This document shows, piece after piece, positions 9,726 to 20,718 of a DNA stretch of 64,000 bases (position 1 is its first letter; each line of letters begins with the position of its first letter). Source of the stretch: Mycocentrospora acerina (taxonomy: Eukaryota; Ascomycota; Dothideomycetes; Pleosporales); contig JAKUHH010000177.1 in the NCBI GenBank assembly GCA_022701365.1, positions 558,001 to 622,000 of the forward strand. The letters run 5' to 3'. The translations under genes and the position numbers were made by a program. Below the pieces are notes generated by a model that was not told where the DNA came from, ran no database searches, and saw nothing but the letters and a program-made list of their open reading frames with translations.

Positions 9726-11914
9726 TTGTTTAGGTCAATTGATTCCATGCTCTTTCGAAAAGGGTAGACCCTTATGCAAGATCACTTTTATCTTGTCCAA
9801 ATTTTACTCAAACCAACTGTGTTGGCTTTCTCGAAGAACCATTTCAGCCAAAGAAATATGATGGCGTGAGATTGCCGGTGGCGTGAGATCTCGGTGGTGT
9901 GTTTCGCGGGGTTTTATGGAGACACTCCACTTCCATACTGCTCACGACATACTTAAGAAACAGTCCTCCCAGTCCGGTTTTTTGCGGAAAAAAAAGACGA
10001 ACATATCCCCAAGATCTACTCTTATGGAGGTTGATTTTTGTTCACGAGGTATCTCATAATCAGTATTGGGAACGCTGACAAGTTTGAGCCACTGAGCCTG
10101 TTGCCATGACGCCAGATATACCACTCTCTTCCACTGCAACCTCAAGAGCTCGTATTTGGACTGATCCCACGGTGGTGAAATCGGAATATATTCTTATCAG
10201 ATCTTAATCACGGAGAGGCAACAGTACAGCAGGCGACACCAGTATACAAGGTTGGACGTCGAAGGTAAGGCTATAGGCGTTGGATAGGCTGGGTCGTTAT
10301 TATGCGCTCATTGCCGCAGTTTACATCCCTTTTCGGTCTTTGCATTGGTAATATCTACTTCATGCTTCCACCATGCGGAAACGATTCATACGTCGAAACA
10401 AATTCAACGAAACGAGCTACAAACGAACTCACTGTGTGTTAGGGTGTTTTCGAAACATTTAGCAAAGCTGCCCCAGTACTGGATTAGGCGGATGATTGAT
10501 TATAGCTAAAGCGTTACTCTTCATTAAGGTGTGTCTCGTTGTCATATAATTAGAACCTCACCGCTGACCATCTTGTTCTATCCTTCTCCAGGTTGCGAAT
10601 TACACATGTGTCTTGCTGCTCTCGCCTTGATGTTCAAACGTGAGCCGGAGGCGTAAACACCGACACAATGAGATAAGCATAGAAAACGTTGTCTAAGAAA
10701 AGATGCGCATCGACGTACGACAGAAACTGAATAGCAATCGCTATTTCAATACCGTTCAAGATGACGTGGACTGACGCGAATCTTCCTTATTCTTGTGGCT
10801 TGTGGCTTGTGGCTGTATCGCGGCTGATGAAGGCGTAATTCAAGCTCATGGTTTTGCAGCCCGACCCCACGGTACCCAACATGCTTTCAGACTGGGGGCG
10901 GTAAGGCTGGATACTTTCCATACCATACCGCTCTTCACATCATGCTGGGTACCTCACTGGAGTATCGGTAGGCAGACACTCAGACGATGCGATTCCGAGG
11001 CTCTTCTGGGTCCTACTATGAGGCCCTACCGAGGAACAAATTGATCTTCAATCAGCCAGTTTACACGAGATAGGGGCGAGAAACTAGCGTCCCGGTCATA
11101 GTCAGAAACGACAATATTCTTCCGGAAACTAAGCACAGCCATACTTCCTCAGGCAACCAACAGAAAAGAAAGACAGAGGTCAAAGCTTTTCGTCAGCAAC
11201 GTACGCGCAACGGGCGCCTCGAAAACCCTCTTCGCCGCGGAAGATGCGACATACAGTTTGATCTCCCAGATCCGTTGACATTAGTATGCAGATTGCCATG
11301 CCAGACAGTTCTCCATCTTGGTCTTATCGAGGGCTGGAGCGGGCTCTCCGAATTCGTCTGTGGGAAACTGATCTCGTGAATTGTCTTCAGCTGTTGCTAG
11401 CGACGCCTCGCGATGCTGAACTTGACTATGTATAGTTAAACTTTACTGACAAGCAGCAGCTAGGCTTAATTAAACTCAGCTGAGGAGAGCCCAGAAAGGC
11501 TCGATTGTCTCTTCAGCTGAAGTGGCGTCCGCTTACGACACTGTCCGCCAATCACAGACACCGCTGGTTTTCCTGGCTGCTGCAGTCTGGTATGCACTTT
11601 GTTTTCGCTCCTTGCTATCTGCTGCATGGACAGTATGTTGGCGAATGCTGATTCTCAAGCGCGGCAGTATATGTAAATATGCCATGTGCGCCACGTTCGC
11701 ACCTGAATCCCGAATTGCGTATTCCTCTTCTTTGTTGGATCTCAGATCCCTCGAGTCGTTAATTTGTTCTTGATACATTGCCTCCCACAACCGCCCACCC
11801 CATAGGGCCATTTTCTTTTTGTTCTCTTCTTGGCAACCTCGTCCCAGTCAAACATCCTATTCTCGAGCTTCACCTCCCACCTCCCCCTTGGCCTCTGCCG
11901 CACATCTTGGCAAA
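9726..11914. other. 2.2-kb intergenic region
   Basis: No supported gene. Small direct repeats of GGCGTGAGAT occur near 9863-9890. The interval has mixed composition and short scattered frames (for example 10793-11044) with no recognisable motif. The last ~150 nt upstream of 11915 are C/T-rich, as expected for a fungal promoter or leader. Confidence 0.45.
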
Positions 11915-13939
11915 ATGGCTACCCAAGAAAACGAAATCAAGCAAATACCACATGGTCCAGTCGAAGCTACCATGGGATCTGGATCGGATAGTAAACGAAG
12001 TAGTTGGGATGGCGAACCAGAACTGTTGAAGAAGAACGCTGGTGTGGATGTCAACGAGATTGAACGAAATGATGGGCTTTACTGGAAGCCCGGTTGGCGT
12101 AATCAATTCCCATGGATTGGTCTTGCGGGGTTAATCATCGTGGTTTTATCCACCGCTATGGCAGTAGCCATTCTCGGCTTGTCAAACGAAAAGCGCACTG
12201 CAGACTGGCCATCCGCTTCTTGGCCTATCCAGCCTAACGTACTTCTCAATATCGCGAATCAGATGCAGAACCTGGGACTTCTGACTATGATCGGTCAAGG
12301 GCTTGCGATTGCCTGGTGGAGGAAAGTCATGAAAGGAAGTTCTCTGAAGGAATTACACAGGGACCACGCATACTCTTACAGTTTCTATTCTATCATGACA
12401 TCCGGCAAACACTTCAACGTAATGGCTCTCGCTGCCCTAATGACAAAGTTCGCCGTCATCGACAGTACATTGTTCCAAAAGGCGACGAAAACAGAAATTA
12501 CTTCAGAGTATAAATGGACGCGCGCCAACGTTACAGCCTGGACAGAAACGAATTGGACTCCCCACAATGGTGGTATTCCTGGAGATGCGGGCCAAGTTTC
12601 CAGTGTTGACTCGTCATGGGCAGCCGTTATCGAGGCCTACAACAGCAAGATCGCCAACAGCAAATTACATGATCTGCTCGAACCGAAAAATTCTTTTGTA
12701 GGGTGCCCCAATCGACAGGAATGCTCCGGTTCTATGACGGGCTTGGGTTTCGCTTTCAATTGCTCGACACAATTTGAGGATATCGATTATGGGCTTTTGC
12801 GTAGCAACAGCACTAACGCTAACGAAACCTATGATCTATGGAACATTAACTTCTCGACCAAATACGCCACCGATAACGAGCCATACGCCAGTGTTCTACT
12901 AAACTTTCTTTATGTCGACAGCCACGCTGGCGATCAGGCTGGATCATGCCCAGGCAAGAAGACAGTACGCCAATGTGAACTTCGGCCTGCAATGGTCGAA
13001 TACCCCATTATTGTCATGGTTCCTAGTAAGGAAGAACTTGAAGGAAAAAATATTGTGACACACATCAAATTCTTCAACAATATTGCTGGAGCTTTGCCAT
13101 ACAATACGCCTTTGAATGGCGACCAGATTGACAGCTTGAAGGTTGTTGAGTACGTTGACTTGAATGAAAAAAGTGGGGAAGTCTCTACGGTCGGTGCCCT
13201 CACGTACGTTCTAAATAACCTCTTCAAGTCCTCTGCTCGGCTTTCATTCGACCGAGACTGGGACATTCAGGTCTCGGGCTCGTCAGCCCAGACTACATTT
13301 TACGCAGACACCGACACGAAGCAAGGAGGCAGGTGCTGGTACGACATTGACAAACCTGGACTTGACGACCCAGCTGTTGATCTACTCCGAAAGGCCAACA
13401 CACTCTCCTTTGTCACAGGACTATACAGTAAAGGGGCTACGAATAAGAATCTGACGGAACGGCAAAATTCCAAAATGAGTTTTTCGCAATTCCCAACGAC
13501 GGTCTCGGGCGTTGTTGAGCAGTACCGGACTGAAAGAAGGTTTGTTGCAGGCGCTCTGGTTGCAACATTACTCACCGTACTCTGTGTACTTCCCGTGTAC
13601 TGGCGATTCTGGGACCTTGGACGAAAGGTAACACTCGGCCCCCTGGAGATTGCACACGCCTTCAATGCCCCCATGATTGCCCCGGAGAAGAGGAAACAAA
13701 ATCACGGCGACTTTGAAGAAATCATTGAAGAAGTTGGTCATCGCCGCGTCAAGTATGGCCAGATTTTGAACGCTCAAGACGGACATATGGGTATCGCTGA
13801 GCCCCACAACGTAGTACCACCAGTTTGTGTGAACCCCCATAGCAATACGATAGCGGGTACAACCAGCTTTGCCGTAGGGTTTGGTGCTGCAGTCGGAGCC
13901 GTCACGGCTGTCGCTGTCGGTGGGCCACTGAAGGGTTGA
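11915..13939 (+). CDS. Large fungal membrane protein with extracellular domain (DUF3176-like topology)
   Basis: A single exon encodes 674 residues from the ATG at 11915, which sits in a good context (CAAAATGG). The frame is open upstream to 11819 but has no earlier ATG. Features in order: a hydrophilic N-terminus; TM1 at about 66-90 after W-K-P-G-W-R; a Trp-rich loop; hydrophobic segments near 115-135 and 165-190 (A-L-A-A-L-M-T-K-F); a long extracellular domain (about 200-535) with many N-x-S/T sequons and several Cys; then a last strong TM at about 545-570 (L-V-A-T-L-L-T-V-L-C-V-L-P-V-Y-W). A cytosolic tail ends in a Gly/Ala-rich hydrophobic stretch. This layout matches the large fungal families of unknown function such as DUF3176. 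Function unknown; a plasma-membrane location is inferred from topology. Confidence 0.75.
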   Translation: MATQENEIKQIPHGPVEATMGSGSDSKRSSWDGEPELLKKNAGVDVNEIERNDGLYWKPGWRNQFPWIGLAGLIIVVLSTAMAVAILGLSNEKRTADWPSASWPIQPNVLLNIANQMQNLGLLTMIGQGLAIAWWRKVMKGSSLKELHRDHAYSYSFYSIMTSGKHFNVMALAALMTKFAVIDSTLFQKATKTEITSEYKWTRANVTAWTETNWTPHNGGIPGDAGQVSSVDSSWAAVIEAYNSKIANSKLHDLLEPKNSFVGCPNRQECSGSMTGLGFAFNCSTQFEDIDYGLLRSNSTNANETYDLWNINFSTKYATDNEPYASVLLNFLYVDSHAGDQAGSCPGKKTVRQCELRPAMVEYPIIVMVPSKEELEGKNIVTHIKFFNNIAGALPYNTPLNGDQIDSLKVVEYVDLNEKSGEVSTVGALTYVLNNLFKSSARLSFDRDWDIQVSGSSAQTTFYADTDTKQGGRCWYDIDKPGLDDPAVDLLRKANTLSFVTGLYSKGATNKNLTERQNSKMSFSQFPTTVSGVVEQYRTERRFVAGALVATLLTVLCVLPVYWRFWDLGRKVTLGPLEIAHAFNAPMIAPEKRKQNHGDFEEIIEEVGHRRVKYGQILNAQDGHMGIAEPHNVVPPVCVNPHSNTIAGTTSFAVGFGAAVGAVTAVAVGGPLKG

Positions 13940-14840
13940 TTGGCATTTACAATATTCGGTTGTACATATTTCGTTCGTTTAGAAGCCCGATCCTTTCAGA
14001 TTTTGAGATTGCGGCACTGAATGCGTTCTCTTAGCGAGTTTAAAGCGTTGCTCAATAATAGTATTGTTTTTTTATTATCTCCAAATTTACGACATCTCAA
14101 GCTTTTGAGACGAGTTTTTTTTTAGATTCACGTCACTCTGTAGCGGTTTGGTGATACTGGTTTTTGTTTGTAGCTGCAATGGAACAGCAAATGTGATTGA
14201 AGGGCATGTGCAGTGATATCACGAGGCAGAAACAATGCACAATTGTATAAAATACTTCTTTCGCTTAAATGTGCAAATCTTTTGACTGAAGACATTAAGC
14301 AGGATACGATTAGACACAATCTTGCAAATTCGTTAGATCTGAGTAACCTTTCTTTAAATATTGGCACCATACTTTGTCAACCTATACTTCGATATTTTTG
14401 GTTCAAAAGAAAGGGAGTTGTGCTGCAGTGAAGTAACATAGAAGAAAAGAGAGCTTGTTGTCCTACTATTGTAGATTGATTACATTTAAAAAATTGTTCA
14501 AATGAAGTGTTGTTAATCCAAAGCACTTTCTTGTTACATAGTAACTATCATCCTCTCGCATGTCTGGGAAGACCCACAGATTTGGCGCTAGTTCGAGCGA
14601 TTTGCATGTTTTTTTCTGAAGCAAATTTATACAATTGAATTATGTGGTAGTTAATGCATGACGAGAACTGTAGAGATGTTTCTGCACTGGGTTCTCACAC
14701 ACGGAAAACACAAATAAAGTAGACTTTGAATTATTAAAATTTCCAATCACAACCCTAAGTTTTTAATGAACTGACCATCATCTTTGAAGTGCATGGAGTG
14801 ACATTCGAGTTCGACGTCGACTCCACCCAACAAGATCAGC
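13940..14840. other. Convergent AT-rich intergenic region
   Basis: The region lies between the 3' ends of the membrane-protein gene and the solute-binding-protein-like gene. It contains T-runs and no supported gene. Confidence 0.45.
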
Positions 14841-15959
14841 TTACAAATTGTCCTCGAGCGGGCTGAGGCCCTGGGCGGTGCCGATCCTGCTCTCAAACCA
14901 AAACCTGGTGCGCTCAACGTTGGCACGGTCGCTCATCCACTTTCCAAACGCATTCACATCCGTGTTAGTCTGCTCCCAGACCTTCTTGAACCCTGCAGGT
15001 GCTGGGAGATCCTCCCTAACGCTCCATCCACGAACAGACTGGTGCTCAGTGCTGAGGAGGAAGTTGTGAAGAAGCTTTGCGCCTTCTGGGTGAGGAGCCT
15101 TCTTAAGAATAGCACCAGTCTGGGGCCAGCTGACAAACTTTCCTTTGGTAGGAAGAGTGACGCCAGCTGCAAGAGGGAAGCCAATGCTTGATGTGAATGT
15201 GGCCACACTGGGAGTATCCGCAGCGCGGAGAACAGTGCGAGGCGTAGCAGTGCCGCGGACCCAGCGGGGGTTCTGTGCAAGGAGCGAATCAAACCACTTG
15301 ACACCATATTGTTTAATGCTATTGAAGAGTGGCGTTAGCTTCGTAAAGAGAACAAACCGTGGTATGTAGACTTACATGAGGTCGAACTGGTACAGAATTG
15401 CGTCATCATCGTTGGGGTATGCCAGTACCAGCTTATCCTTGTACTCTGGTTTCAGGAAATCAGTGTACTCCGTCAGCGGTGTACTGGTCTTGTTGACGTT
15501 TGCAGTCAAGCCCCATGCAATGATGAACAATCCAGAGTACGCAGCATCGCTGTCCTTGAACTTGGAGTAAATGGACTTGAAGTTGGCCGGAGCGTAGTTG
15601 AGCAATACGCCTTCTTTCTTCCAGCGAGGAAAGTCATGCAGCGTCTGGAGGATGATGCTATCAATGTATACATTGTTGGCCGCGATCTGGTCGTCAAGGT
15701 TGCTGTCGTGGTATTTCGACAGATCAACTGTGACATTAAGAGTCACGCCAGGGAAGCGTGCTTCAAAGGCCGTCTTCAGAAAGTTCTGTTGAGTCTTTTC
15801 GTCTCCACCATGCCAGAGATTGACAATACCACCCTCTGCAAGAGTGGCTTTGTAAAGCTGGTCAAGAGTACGTGTCTCTTCTACAGCTCGGGCGGCGACA
15901 TTGGGATGAGCCAAGCCAGTGCTGGCAAGAAACACAAAGCTGAAGAGCGAGGAACGCAT
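14841..15959 (-). CDS. Secreted periplasmic-binding-protein-like (ABC solute-binding type) protein
   Basis: Two exons on the minus strand, 15959-15376 and 15318-14841, encode 353 residues. The 57-nt intron has donor GTAAGT and acceptor CAATAG. The N-terminus is a signal peptide (residues 1-17, ending G-L-A-H). The mature protein resembles class II extracellular solute-binding proteins of the ferric-iron/spermidine/thiamine type. It has an early strand I-V-N-L-W-H-G-G, a segment F-E-A-R-F-P-G-V-T-L-N-V, and a hinge-side block D-K-L-V-L-A-Y-P-N-D-D-D-A. In bacteria such proteins deliver ligand to an ABC importer. Fungi have secreted homologues with no cognate importer, and the ligand cannot be read here. 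There is no sign of recent transfer, since the gene has a fungal intron and local composition. Confidence 0.8.
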
Positions 15960-17067
15960 TGTAAGTCGATAGGGACGAGAGATGAATCAGAAGTGAGTGT
16001 GGTTGAGTAAAAGAGCGGCTGGATTGCTTGTGGGAGTAAACAGGTAGGAACTTTTCGCTCTTTACATACCTTTTGCTCGAACCTTGACGTTAGCTCTTAA
16101 TCGACTCGGCCCGTCAACATTGGGATTTAATAACTATGCTACAGATTATGGTAGTAGCTTGCAATCAGCTCGGGCCGTTGACGTTGTGGAGGAACCGCAG
16201 CTTAGCCGTAAAGTCTGTCGCTGTTCCGTTGTCTACGACATCAGTCCAAGATTGTCGTGACAAAGGAATCGGTGACGTCTTACTCATTTCTATACATGCC
16301 ATTTTTTACAGTTCTTGGATCGCTCAGGGGCGACACTTGTACAAATTTCTTTGTATAATGGGGACACAACCCTGTCTTGTGGCTTCATTGCTTGCATTTA
16401 GCCACGACAGGTGATCCAAAACCCAGAGAACCTGAGGCATGAACAATCTCTCATTGCTTCATGAAGCTATTGCCAATTGAACTCAACCCTGCAAAACATC
16501 CTGAAAAAGTAAAGAACGTAATTGGAAGGAGGGAAGAAACAAGGTGTGGTTGAAACATGGTATGGGAGTGCACGACGTTCAAGTTGTGGGCCTAGTTCGG
16601 TATGATCCTATGGCGTGCGTGCACTAGGTCGCATTAAACCCCTGATCACCGGTGACCCCTAAATATGATTGGCTCTGCACAAAGAATTTCATTCCAACAG
16701 GCGCAACTTTCCCCAATTATTCACGAAGGAATGTTGGCCATGACAAGCGCATGCCGGAATTTTCACCAGATTTGTCCATCTAGAATGTGAGCGATAGGAC
16801 GAAGAAGGGATATATGAGCATCGTCAGGGCAAGGATCAGAAATCATCTTCTTCCAATGTCAGGACAACATTGCCGCGACATCCCGAGTGCGAGTCCGGCG
16901 ACAACTCAGACTGCCCAATCAGAAGAGACTTTACGTTTGATATATTTCTTTCCATCTGGAAGATTCCCATTAGTTCGTAGCCGTAGCAAAGAACAGTTGG
17001 CGGTCAAACAAGCTTATAGATCATGTCACTGCTGCATTTACCACCTTCCAAGAATGAATTGTCCTGT

Positions 17068-17091
17068 TTAGGATTAGGATTAGGATTAGGA
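17068..17091 (+). repeat. Interstitial telomere-like run (TTAGGA x4)
   Basis: Four uninterrupted TTAGGA hexamers lie inside the AT-rich region. The fungal telomere unit is normally TTAGGG, so this is a variant, interstitial array and not a telomere. Confidence 0.8.
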
Positions 17092-17943
17092 TTTAAGTGG
17101 AGCGAGCTCCGAAATCGTCATGCAGGGGTCATAATATGGAAGAGTTGGCGTGAACGTGGTGCTGTGGATAAAACTTCGGCGAAATGTCACTATGGATAAA
17201 TTCTTGGAAACTAACAAATAGGAGGATATGGGTAATGTCGCAAAATTGAAAAATCTTGGGGTGATTGAACGTCACAAGGGCGATGCAAGCCTCGCCATGA
17301 TAAGAGAGCGGGACCTAGCAAAACTGGGATGTTCTAGTAAAAGAGTTGCTACTGAGGCATGGTTGTCAAGTCTCAAAGGGGTTGAATTGGAATACCATGA
17401 TAGAAGAGCTTGCCCCAAAGCTTCTCGGGTAACTATAGGCTCATTAAATTTTGTGACGAATCTACTCAACAAACGACTTTTTCTGGTGACAAAAACTTAG
17501 TCGATAAGCAGGATCCATCTATTAGATTACGTATTTAACGAACTCAAGTGACCAGAGAAAGTTCAAATATCTAAATGCCAAATTCCTTGATATGTCAGAA
17601 TGAGGGTGATAGCCAGGTCAAACGATGAAGGCTGTTTCATGTGATTCATAAGTTGATTGATTACAACGAAGACGTCGAATTCGTGTTTTAGGGCCCTACA
17701 ATTACAAATCATATTGTTTGCTTATCAACTGCTTCTTACATTAAATTCAACAAGCAACGTCCCTGTGGACCACAGTGGTCAACAAGAAAGTTGACTCAAA
17801 TGACTTGATTAACTTAATTGATAAAATGCAATTTAAACAAGCTAATCTCACAGGAACGATTTCGCAATCGATTTAAGCAACATTTGATTTCTTCACTAAA
17901 ATATTAATTCATTTAAGGTTATGTTTTGAAATCGAAGTAACTA

Positions 17944-18266
17944 ACGCTTATCTAGAAGATTAATGCTCACTTATGAGTTTAAAGTTGCTTACTTAGCATT
18001 TCAATACCTGCTTACCTAGAGGGTTCATACTTATTTTTGAGTTTAATGCTTACCTAGGAGTACAATGCCTACCTAGGAGTTTAATGCTTACTTATGAGTT
18101 TAATGCTTACTTGTGAGTTTAATGCTTACTTATGAGTTTTATGCTTACTTATGAGTTTAGTGCTTACATAAGGGTATAACATTGCTTCCTGAATTAGTGG
18201 ATCGCTTATCTTGAAGTTTAATACTTAGTTATGAATTTAATGCTTACGAAGGAGTGTGACGCTTTC
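17944..18266 (+). repeat. 19-bp AT-rich minisatellite
   Basis: About 15 diverged copies of a unit close to TTTAATGCTTACTTATGAG occur head to tail. Five near-perfect copies lie at 18058-18165. Outer copies are degraded, and some carry CTTACCTAGGAG instead of CTTACTTATGAG. It does not overlap any supported gene. Confidence 0.85.
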
Positions 18267-20718
18267 CTACTATATCCTCTAGTGTTGTAGCCCCAGGTAT
18301 CTAATCGTGTTTACAAGACTATCCTCGTTTGCAACAGCCAAACTCACTGGCAAGGGGTAGTTTCTCAGTCATTCTAGTAGTATAGGACAGGGTAAAACTT
18401 CTCTTCTCTTGTTCCAGAATAAAGCTTGAACTAAAAGAGCAAATAGATCGCTGAAAGTAGATTCCTGGATCAAACCAATGGTACCTTTTGGTTGTGCCTT
18501 GAAATTGAGCCCGTGAATTTCACATTGTGATAACAACGAAGTTGGAGAATAAGACTCTACTGAAAGAGCTTTAAAAATGGTGGTATTGTCTGTCCACGTT
18601 TATCTCTTGGTATCTCATCTTGTGCTTTTTTTTATGGTCAAGATTTTCTCGTCAAGTTTGGTCTGCGAGGTCTCTCAAGAATGTATGACTTGGCTGGACG
18701 AACCCTGAGCTTCCGACTGCTGAAAAGCATTTGACTTCATATCTTGCTTATCGAACGCGTAACACTGTCTCGCTTCCGAAAAAAAGGTAGTACTTTTTGC
18801 TCGAAAGGTCGCTATCGCTTCTGATATTGTTTTCTTAAAGGCACTTTCGTCTCAATCGCAACTGTCTTTGGGAAAGTCATTTATATGATATTAAATACCT
18901 CTGTAACACTTGTAACCCACTCTGTGATCACAGAAAATCAAGATTTTGGAACCCTTTACCTGTAAAATTGATGACCGTTTTTATGTACTGAGTTAACGTA
19001 GCAACAGGATTGACAAAAATCAGTAAATGCTTTTTTTGCAGCTACAATAGCTTTCCATTATAATTTTATATATAATTTCTCTAAGTGCTCTAAGTAGAGT
19101 GTGAGAGCGAGGGTTGAATGAGCTTGCAACTTGGAGATCATAGTGACTGTGTGAAACCTGAGTAGAACCTGTGGTGCAAACGAGTAAAAGAATTAAATTT
19201 GAGGTAATCAAAATTGTTTCCATGAGATTATTGGAGGTCCTGTGTTGTCAACGATCGAGTATCGCACATCGATGACGAATGCAAATCGTTCTGCGGGCCG
19301 AAATGCAGCGTGGAATGGTAGCGCAAAAAATTGTTCTTCTTATCAGAAGCATGGGTTATTGCTATTGGCACATGATGAAAGAGTAGAAAATTTCTATTAA
19401 AAAAACACTCGCTGCTTTGAACTTTGTCCAGCTACTACCTTCACTAGGTAAATCCGAACGGTTCAATGGGTGTAGAAATAGCGCCATCTGGACCTACAAA
19501 AGAGCTCACTTGTATTGCTGTACTACAATAGCTAATGCAGTAGACACAAAATTATCCTACAAAAAGTTAATGGCATTTCTAGATGCTTAATTTAATGTCT
19601 GTACTCTGCACTTGAAGGCGCTCGGATTGTATTTAATGTCGAGTTTAACGCTCTTTGGTGGCTTGCGAAATCAGAATTAAGCTCCCTCACAACCAAGGTT
19701 ACATTGCGTGCAAATTAACATTTTTTGTTACAAAGTCGTGATCGTTAAGGTTGTAAAATATGCTGGAACTTTTGACGTGATACTAGTCTAACACCCACAC
19801 AATCAGAAACCTGGCGTATTGAAAGGCGTGATGAGAGCTGTGTTATCTGAGGTCATGAAAGAATATTTGCGTTGAAAGGATTTGCGGATAATTAAGGCTT
19901 TATCACCTGCGGTAAATGACGTGTTCTGATTCCAGCATGTGCTCTAGCCTGGCACGAGTATTGCTCTAGAAAGACGATGAAGAGAACAAAGAGTAGCAGC
20001 AGTGGCTGATAAGTAACACAAATGTAGATAGTAATAAAAGACATGTATTACTGAGGTGAGCAGAGCCAGCGCATGAATAAATGAAGGCAAGCTTATATAG
20101 AGGCGACATACGACGGTGACTTACGAGAGACCTAATATCCTTGATCGTGTCTTTGCTACGAAATGTCCACTGCGTATGCTCTTTACTGAATATATTCAAA
20201 TCGCGACGCTAGTGTGGTGCAGGCCTCACCATCATGTTCAGGGCTGGAATTGCAGGAGCGCATGAAGCAAAAGACTCCAGATCTCGGGTGTCGGTTGCTG
20301 ATTGCCGCAGTTTATAAGCCCGACTTTTGCGGGAAACTCTTGAGAGCGTCGGTAGAGATTCCGAGAGCTCTGATTGAACTGTTATAAGCTAGTGTGCTTA
20401 CTTTCTGCATGGTACTTTTGTTGCCCGACAGCGTGATACGGACGGGTGCGGCTGCGCTGCATCGCAATGCGATCGATAATGCACAGGGCATCTTGCTGAA
20501 CACCTACAGCGATTGCGATAGGGTTGGGTCTCTTAGTCCCGCTAGCGTTTGATCCACGCTCGTTCCTCGTGCGAGCCCGAAAGCCCCCGCATAACTCGCT
20601 ACAGATTGTTCTCACTTCAGCTTGTTCTCAACTCGACTGCCCGTTCCCGTTTTCCCCTCTGCCATGGACGACGTGCCACTTCGACTCATGGCAAGCAGTG
20701 CCGACGCTTACTCTCGAA

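Larger units (their letters stand above)
15960..20718. other. 4.8-kb AT-rich gene-poor region with decayed repeats
   Basis: Composition drops to AT-rich from about 16.4 kb. No frame above ~90 codons has a family feature. Two copies of a short diverged motif (CTCGGCCCGTCAACATTG and CTCGGGCCGTTGACGTTG) lie at about 16106 and 16170. The TTAGGA run and the 19-bp minisatellite are listed separately. The rest looks like mutated repetitive DNA. Confidence 0.5.

Noticed and set aside
17068..17091. Telomere
   Set aside because: The repeat is TTAGGA, only four units long, and sits inside a contig with sequence on both sides.
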